NCBI GenBank assembly: GCA_964035545.1
Contig: OZ037766.1
Span: 10,115,722 to 10,179,721 of the forward strand
DNA length: 64,000 bases
Source: Bugula neritina
Taxonomy: Eukaryota > Bryozoa > Gymnolaemata > Cheilostomatida > Bugulidae
Direction: 5' to 3'
Position 1 is the stretch's first letter. The number at the start of each line of letters is the position of its first letter. The notes below the pieces were generated by a model. The model searched no databases and was not told the DNA's origin. It saw only the letters and a program-made list of their open reading frames with translations. Shown one piece after another: positions 56,416-64,000 of this stretch. Made by a program: the position numbers and the translations under genes.

Positions 56416-59400
56416 CTAATAAAGTTGAGTAGATCTTGGGATACCAAAATCACCAGTCCTTCCATATTCATCTACTGCACGTACTGCAAAATGATATATG
56501 TGTCCAGTTTGAAATTGAGTGAGAGTACAAGCCATGGGTAGAGGCAAAGCCTTTAGATCTCCAACCTAAAACAAATGAACTATTATTTAATAAAATTAAT
56601 ATATTATGAGAAAATGGATGAGCATACACTACGTCTCCAAGCTTTGTATAATGCGAATAGAATTTTCATTTGAATAAACCATTCAAATGGATTTGCAGTT
56701 AGGTTTTCTTTCAATGCAACTATTTCCAAACATCAAATGAAAAATCCAAATGGAAGCACAGTGATTGTCAAGAGTTGGGCTATTATATAATATGGAGGAG
56801 TGAAACAAGACAAGTATCCGTATAATCAAGTGCTAAATACTTGATAAATTTTGCTAATTTAGTGTTGCAGAGATATAGTGAAAAAAGATCCATTCTGATA
56901 GCTAGTGTAAACTAACTTGTAGTTGCTAATCTATTAGTGGCAATTTTTTTCCGTTATTAAAAAGTTCCAACACTTGAGATTTGGACACTAAAACCATCTT
57001 CGAAAATGATGGTGAATTGAATTTTCCCAAAAATTTTAAACGTGCACAAATGCATTTTCGCTTGTAATGTTGATTTTTTAAACAAATTTGGCTTACAGTA
57101 ACTAAAGATAACTTTTAAAGCACATTGCGGAAATGTGCTTGCAACTTTAAAATGTTTTTCTTAAATAAAACAAAACAGTCGACTTTTAAAATTTTACTTT
57201 AAATAAAATTTTTTGAACAAACTCTTCTCCACTACTTGCTTAATATAGGGTGGTTCAACTTATCTTGAAGATATCGAGAGCATTTGGCAATAAATAATGT
57301 TAAATTTGTAGAAAATTAAATTGCATCGATTAGATATTAGAATTAGTACTTGTTAACTGACCTGGCCTGTTGGTGGGAAATAATTCCTAAGACATATAGT
57401 TTTCAAGACATGTATTTTATTATTAACATTCTCTATAAAAAGACTAAGTCAAAGCAAAAAATACTTTTAGCACTAGCTTACCTTTTTCCATTCAGTACCA
57501 GTAAGTGGCCCAGGCCTTTCCTTATAACCAAATATTTGATAAGTAGAGATTTTTGCGTGGCTTTTGGTTACTTGCATATTCCACTGTAGAACAATACCTA
57601 AATCAGACATAGTAATTGCAGCATAATGTTTACTTGCTGAGTTATTCATATACCCGAACAGTAATATGCTATTAATACATATGACTTATTAATAGCGACA
57701 GAGCGGAGATAGTTGAGGATATATTATATATGTGCCTTATAGCTATTAATAGAGTCAGTTCTCTCAATGCTGCCAAGCTGTACAATTTATACCTTACTAC
57801 ACATTATTCCAATGGTCTCATCATGATTATTACCCATGAAAACGTACAAAAACGAAATATCAGGGTAATTGTAACAATCTATTTTGAGGTGATCAATATC
57901 TTCAGGCAAAGCAGCTTGCACATTTAAAAAAAAATAAGCTAGAAAATAGATTATATTAGAACCACAAACCATCTGCCTTAGAGGTCAATTCTAGTCTAGG
58001 GGATGGTGGTTTGAGCAGGTGATTTAACTTTCCAGTCAATGGTGTAGCAGGAAGTGGGGCAGGATGCAAATTCTTCAGACTTGAACCGGTAAAGTTCAAA
58101 AGTCTAGATGGAGAGCTAGTTGCAGAAGTTTTAACAATGGCCTCATCCTCGGCAGTAAGATCAATAACTTCACTGCTTTTTGCTGAAGAAGGCTTGGGTA
58201 ACAAGAACTTGTTTGAAACTGGAGTTGAATGTTGAGGTGAAAAATGAAAAAGAACAGGTTGTGAAACGAGAGCAGTGGACAGCTTTGGTGAACTTGATGC
58301 CATGCTTGACACGCTGGGCAACTACAACACAAACACACAGTTTGATTTGTTAAAGGTACATAGCAACCAAAGGAGGTGCTGTATGACAATTATGTAGTAA
58401 TTTATATTTACACCGCAGCTGCACCCACCAAGAAACCCTACAGCTGCAGTAGAAAATTGCATAACTGATAACACTAAAAGCTAAAAAGAGGCAGTATAAA
58501 CAAGTTAACTTAATTGCTTCTTTATACATCTAAAGTGAAGAACTAAGGTTAGGGATTTAGGAATGACTCAATCTTGGAAATTGGTTTTGATAAAATTCTC
58601 CTTCAAGTAGAGCGACTATCACTAGTGATGAAAAGAATAGTCCCATATCAATTGTAATGTTACAATTGTTATAAAACTACTCTTTTCTTGTTCAGGCAGT
58701 TCATTCAACTTGATTTTTTCTGTCAAGTGTGTTTTAGCTATTGTGCACCTGTTTGTATGCTTATCTTCAATCCTCAGTGTTCCATGTGATCTGCATGTTC
58801 ATGATAGCAATCAAAACAACTATTTAAGAGGTAGTAGGTAATTAAATCTGCCAAACATTATTAAGATTTCTCCTATTTTCAAAAGTTTTTGAAACTTTTA
58901 AAACACTAGTCTACCCTGTACAACTCTATTTTACACCCTGTACAACTCTATTTTACACCCTGTACAGTGGAGTTGTACATGTAACTATTCAAGTAATGGT
59001 ACAACTACCTTGGCTTTAGTTTGCTCAGCTAAAGTGGTCAGCTGGCGGACTCCACGACCTGGGATATTCTCTGAATATTTTTGCCTCTGTTGGGCCTCCA
59101 CAAGAGCCTTCTGTGATAAAACTTTACTCTTGATTATTGTAGTTCCACTCTGTTCAAGGGCTTGCAACTATTAAAAATATCTTTTAAAGTTGAATTAAGA
59201 CAAGCTAAAGAAAATTACTTTAAAAATAAAAATATGCCACTTCGGTGCATAAATGGGCCCATCATCATCTACTTTTGGGCAGCACTCTTTATTATCTACT
59301 TTTTCATTAAACTTATCAATGAAATAAACAAGTAAACAAACTAAAAGAACACACTGAAGAGAACAAATGTGCCAGTAATACTCACCTTCGAGGAGAATAT

Positions 59401-62400
59401 CTGAGTGCTGACGGATCTTTGTACCGGTCTAACGTTTATCGATTTCAATTTCTCTCGAACAGATTTCACTTCATGCAGTATTTTTGTTATTTTTCGAGAA
59501 TCCACGTTTCCCCTTGATTGCAAATCGTTGTGCCTTCGAGCTAATTCTTTGTGAAAATCTGATTTCATAATGTCTTTCTTGATAATAGCATCATAAAAAG
59601 AAGCTAGTAACTACAAATTATATGACATAGAGCAACGAAATTTTCAAAATAGAGTGATAGTGTAGACTGTAGTGCATAACTAAAGGAGTGTTTATACCTT
59701 TATGATTTCAATCAGAAAGTTGAATTGGCCAAGAGGGACTATTTAGCCGAGTTTTCTTGGCATTATAAAGACCAATCTTAAAAATACTGTCTTGTGTCAG
59801 TATAGTAAGCATAGAATGATGACAGCTTTGGCCGTTGATTAACAATGGCTTCCTATATTGCGAAATATCCTTGAGCCAATATACTATTTTTTGAAAGGCA
59901 TTATTGAAGATTATTTAAGTTATCAGAAAGTGATGCATTTCAGTGAAAAAATGGCTTAGCTTAATTAAATTACCTGAAGCCCAGCACTTTTTTCAGAAAG
60001 GTATAAATTATCTTTTTCACACTACAACTGCTGAAACATTGAACTTCTATGAAGCTGTTGCATTATTTAATATGTAGAAATTTAAGTAGACAAATTACAT
60101 CAACAAAAATTATCATGCATCATATGAAAGACAAAAACCGACCAACGCAATGCAAGTTATGATTTCATCACTAATTACATTTACTTGGTAAGGCAGTTTC
60201 AAATTCAATCAAAAATATTAGAAATAATATGCATTAAATTATGTAGCAATGCAAGTATATAAGTATAAAGTATAAACTGTTTATTGCCATATGATGTAAG
60301 CTCAACCATAAAACCATATGTCTTACATTTTTTTCCAAGTATACAGCATCTTGTAAAGTCTCCGTTGTATGGAGGTGATTTTTAGAGGTGTCTTCCACCA
60401 AGGCTGTATTTAAATGAGAGATTAGCTAAAGGTTGAAATAAAACAAATGAGGAAATATTAAAACGTATTTTAAAATAGCAAGATGATGGCCACGATATTA
60501 GTTGCTCAGAAATTAAATTAGATTACACTAAACAGTCAAACTGTAGAATAAAATTAAAATATACCAGCCAGTTGGGCCCATAAAATAATCACAATTTTAA
60601 TAAAACCATATTGGTAGATATCAATTTACCGATTTTAGATACTGGTCAGCTTCAAACACACTTATTATTAATAACATCGCATAAATAATATAACTGAAAT
60701 TTGCTCTAATGCCAGAAACTATATGACTAAACTGCACCTTATCAAGACGACCTCCAGCTGGTGACATGTCTAGTTTAACTTTTTTAGCAGGAATATCATT
60801 TGAAGAGTCATCATCAGAAATTTCTTCTGGGCTGCCAGCACCAATTACAAGATCTTCACATTCATCATCACTATTAGATGGCGACACGTGAGGAGAAGCC
60901 CGATTTGTGCGTACACTAGTTACTGGATTACCATCAATCTTTGCTACAGTTTTTTCTAGCAAATCCTCCATTACATTTTGAACTGCTGATAATTCTTGCA
61001 GAGAAGTTAACTTGTCAGATGAATCCAACTGCTCGGTTGTTTCATTTACCACTGATAATGAAGACGACGAGTGAGCAGTGAATACAGAGTCTTCTTTGGT
61101 TACAGAAGCAGTACCTGTTTTGATGATAGTCTTGCACTTTTCATGAGATTCATTAGGTAGTTTTTTTGATTGATCTGTTTCAGTTATCTCCATTTCTTCA
61201 GAGTTGAATAATTTTGCTTTCAAGTCAGATTTTCCCTTATCATCGTCTTTCAAAGATGAATTACTATTCGTAGTTGGCTGTATATTAAAATTGGATTTAA
61301 TACTAGATGAGTCTTTTTCTTTTAACATAGCATTTACGCCTTTAATACGACAAGGCAAGTTAGTTAAAGAAGTATCTGTTTGTGAGCTGCACAGTTTTGA
61401 TGAGCTGTGCAAAGTTTGGTTATTCTCTGATTGGCAGTAACTTAACTTAACAGATATTATTTCGATGTCATTATCTTTTGAATTTACACGAAGGTCAATT
61501 TGTTCTTTTTGATTTGGTGGAGAACGTAAACTATGGTGATTATTAGTTACCACTGAAGCTGATTGTGCGGATAGTTCCTGTTGAAGCTTCTCTGTAATCC
61601 CCTGTTTACCAGACACATCATCTAATAAAAATTATTCCACAGAAAATATTAAAAATGAGCCTTTGAAAAAATATTTCCAATTGTCTGTGACTTTTTAAAT
61701 ACTAGCTCTAAGATGTTGCCTATTTTAAAATACTGTTATCATGTGTTTATTTTAAGCATTACTCTAAAAGTTTTTTATAGTTGGCGATATGAATAATTTG
61801 GTGACACGACATTTCAAATATGACATTTGGAAAACACTTATATGGAAAACCGACAATTCACCAATAGACAATTGGAAAATAGACAATTAGAAAATGGACA
61901 TTTGGGAAATAGACATTTGGAAAATGACATTTAGAAAATGAAGAATATTAAACATGGACTAGTCTGGAGGGAGCGTTCTGCATCTGGTCAGGTCCAAAAT
62001 AGCTTTTTGTAGTAAATATGTGCAATTTAAGATTGAAACTATTCGGTAACTTATTTTACTTTCATGATAGGCCTAACTGATTCGGACTTTATATTTATTG
62101 TTGAAAGCTATTTTGGGCCTGGCCATATTTTGACCGCCCATCCAGACTGTTTAATATTCTTCATTTTCCAAATGTCCATTTTCTAATTGTCTATTTTCCA
62201 GTTGAATATTGGTGAATTGACCGTTTTCCAAATAAGTGTTTTCCAATTGACATTTTCCAATAGTCGTGGATTCGAATAATTTTACCTCCGAGAAGTGCAT
62301 CATTGCAATCTTCATCTCCATGCTCTGCGTCGCCCAGAAGAGCCTCGTTTACTTCAACCTCTTGCTCTTGACTCAAAGCATCAACTGAAGAAGATTTCAG

Positions 62401-62535
62401 TCCAATAACAGGTTTAGCGTAATTGTCTCCATTTGCTTTGGGTGGAGACTTTAAATTTCCTAAAGCAGACTGTAAGCCAGTTTTAAATCGAATCCCTAAA
62501 GTTTCACTGATTGTTGAATTAGTATTCTTTTCCAT
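56416..62535 (-). CDS. ATF7IP: ATF7IP / MCAF (Windei) homologue, SETDB1 cofactor
   Basis: In other animals this family binds and stabilises the H3K9 methyltransferase SETDB1. Exons on minus: 62535-62286, 61621-60738, 60425-60327, 59610-59386, 59167-59009, 58321-57970, 57597-57482, 56565-56416; 744 aa, phases close. The C-terminus is a fibronectin-III domain with [30 protein letters not shown] and [18 protein letters not shown], nearly the ATF7IP consensus I recall. A SUMO-interacting motif [10 protein letters not shown] lies at about 590. The middle (about 379-539) is helical and charged, in the position of the conserved SETDB1-binding region. The first two exons are acidic, Ser-rich and disordered, with a basic KKVKL patch. 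The ATG is 2 nt into its exon after an acceptor, implying an upstream non-coding exon. It is shorter than the human protein (1270 aa). Confidence 0.93.
58917..58975. repeat. 22-bp tandem repeat, about 2.5 copies
   Basis: Unit accctgtacaactctattt plus tac, followed by an inverted echo gtggagttgtacatg. It lies in an ATF7IP intron. Confidence 0.85.
61795..62277. mobile_element. Foldback MITE with internal GACAATTGGAAAAT-type repeats
   Basis: Almost the whole 480 bp is two inverted arms of about 220-230 bp around a short loop. Each arm is itself a string of 13-15 bp direct repeats of the type gacatttggaaaat / agacaattggaaaat, followed by gaagaatattaaacatggac. The loop side repeats ggtcaggtccaaaatagctt in both arms. 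It lies in the first ATF7IP coding intron. Transcripts crossing it could form a long hairpin. Confidence 0.9.
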
Positions 62536-62712
62536 ACCTAAAAATACAAAGTATCTATTACAGTTGTATAAACTACCCTTCAACAATCAGCAATACCTCA
62601 TCCTGAACATTTAATATAGCAAAATCATCCAACTTAAGAAGTATGTACAGCAATAGCCAAACTGAAAAAAAAACTGTGTTCTAAATGAAAAATATAGCAA
62701 AAAAGTTAGAGG

Positions 62713-62874
62713 TAGGTGCAGTAATGGAGAAATTGAGAAAAGCCTGTGTTCTAGATTAAAAATGTAGCAAAAGAAGTTATGTTCTCGCGAGAATTTCAAC
62801 CCGCGCCCCAAACCAAAATTTAATAATAAAATTAAAGAACTTAGGCTATCTCAATTTCTCCACTACTGCACCTA
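62713..62874 (-). mobile_element. TA-flanked MITE, family B copy 2
   Basis: 162 bp, taggtgcagtaatggagaaa at one end and its near-inverse at the other. The interior matches the copy at 26798-26946 in opposite orientation (tttaatctagaacacaggct is shared). It carries a CpG-rich block, including ctcgcgag and cccgcgcccc, that is absent from the other copy. Confidence 0.88.
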
Positions 62875-63029
62875 AATGAAAAGTTACGACTTTATGAGTA
62901 GGTATGAAATCTATTTGTATTAGTATTGTAGTAATTCGTGCAATTACTGTGCATGAGTTTTTACTTGCGTATTTAGTAGGCTATTCTACTAGTAATTACT
63001 AGGGACTTGGAGTTAATGCTACATTTGAA

Positions 63030-64000
63030 CATCTATACTCACAAGTTATAGTTATACTACTAGTGGTACTGGTATCCGTACGGGTAGTACTATTACTAGT
63101 ATTTAGTACTAGTATTAGCATTTAGTGATTTAGTATTTAGTAATAGTAGTAGTAGTACTACTGCTAGTAGTATTTAGTAGTACTGAATCTGAAGTACTTC
63201 AACTTGTAGCAATACTATTACTATTAGTATTAGTAATAGTAATAGTTTAAGTTAAACTTATAGTTATACTTAAAGGTTCTATTACTAATAGTAATACTTA
63301 TCAGTTATTACTATTAGTATTACTACTACTAGTAGTAGTACTACTATTAGTATTACTATTACTACTACTACTAGTACTACTACTACTAGTACTACTACTA
63401 CTAGTACTACTACTACTAGTACTACTACTACTAGTACTACTACTACTAGTTTTACTACTACTAGTACTACTAGTACTACTACTACTAGTACTGTAAGTGT
63501 AGTAGTAGTAGTAATATAACTATAAGTACTACAGTACTAGGTTTAGTGTCAATACAAATACTTATGCTTATACTTATTAGTTATTTATTATTATAGTTAT
63601 ACTATTACGGTATTAGTATTACTTGTAGTTCAAGTTCAAGTTGTAGTCAAAACACAGTTACTGTTACACTTACAGTCAAAGTAATTGAGTTTAATCAACT
63701 GTTACATTTTTTATTTTCGATGAAAAACTAAAAGTATAACTATAAGACTATAAGTTATACTATAAGTATAACTATTAACTATAAGTACAAATATTATCAT
63801 TATAATTAAATAATAATATTAATTATTATAATGATAATACTAAGTCTAATAGTAATACTAATAGTAATAGTAATATATCTATAACTTAAACTATAAGTAT
63901 AAGTTAACCTAAATCAAAATGTAATACTAATACTTATACTAATAGTAATAGTAATAGTAATACCAATAGGCAATTGTATAACTATTAGTATTACTATAGT
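63030..64000. repeat. Large mosaic array of ACT/AGT/AAT words
   Basis: About 1 kb almost entirely of ACT, AGT, AAT, ATT and TAT triplets in changing order. It includes a perfect 15-bp tandem block and a hairpin (tattatcattataattaa at 63792-63809 against its near-inverse at 63819-63839). It runs off the window end. No coding content. Confidence 0.92.
63361..63450. repeat. 15-bp tandem repeat (ACT)4AGT, six perfect copies
   Basis: Six identical copies of actactactactagt, each ending in the palindrome actagt, then degenerate copies to about 63490. This is the one place where the word array has crystallised into a regular minisatellite. Confidence 0.97.

Larger units (their letters stand above)
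62536..64000. other. Upstream region of ATF7IP
   Basis: Holds a truncated piece of MITE family B (about 62660-62712), a full copy (62713-62874), then word arrays to the window end. A candidate promoter or first exon cannot be fixed; tctcgcgaga near 62785 lies inside the MITE. Confidence 0.55.

Overview
The window is nuclear DNA of an invertebrate animal. Reasons: AT-rich, CpG-poor background; genes split by GT/AG introns of about 0.1 to 6 kb; long microsatellites, SINEs, MITE-like elements and a Ty3/gypsy-type LTR fragment; and a metazoan gene set including Maelstrom, ATF7IP, hormone-sensitive lipase and CDC25. I cannot name the phylum. All gene calls come from motifs and remembered family features; no search was run.

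Layout. (1) 138-4994 (+): 3' part of an RNF38/RNF44-type RING-H2 ubiquitin ligase with a perfect (AC)511 tract in an intron. (2) 5924-9077 (-): stem-loop (histone mRNA) binding protein SLBP, six coding exons, 243 aa. (3) 9.1-17 kb: repeat-rich spacer, an inverted repeat, and a CDE/CHR-like promoter motif. (4) 17062-27376 (+): CDC25 phosphatase, 13 coding exons, about 645 aa. (5) 28733-34657 (-): GSK3 kinase, nine coding exons, 381 aa. (6) 37049-44989 (-): hormone-sensitive lipase, ten coding exons, 762 aa. (7) 45.6-51.2 kb: tRNA-like repeats, a GC-rich gypsy-type LTR/gag/protease remnant, and two SINEs tail to tail. (8) 51313-55984 (+): Maelstrom, 11 exons, 594 aa. (9) 56416-62535 (-): ATF7IP/MCAF (Windei) homologue, eight coding exons, 744 aa. 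(10) 63-64 kb: ACT/AGT arrays. For genes 2 and 4 to 9 the exon phases close exactly from the first coding exon to the stop.

Functionally the left half is cell-cycle biased (SLBP, CDC25, GSK3). The right end holds two chromatin or transposon-silencing genes (Maelstrom, ATF7IP) that converge, with stop codons 431 bp apart, beside a cluster of transposon debris. No prokaryotic-type system, CRISPR array or convincing intact tRNA gene is present.

The most unusual non-genic signal is a set of mosaic arrays built from ACT, AGT and AAT words (and a related ATATGA/ATATCA dialect). In this window they sit beside the 5' ends of genes and appear absent from the three 3'-to-3' gaps.
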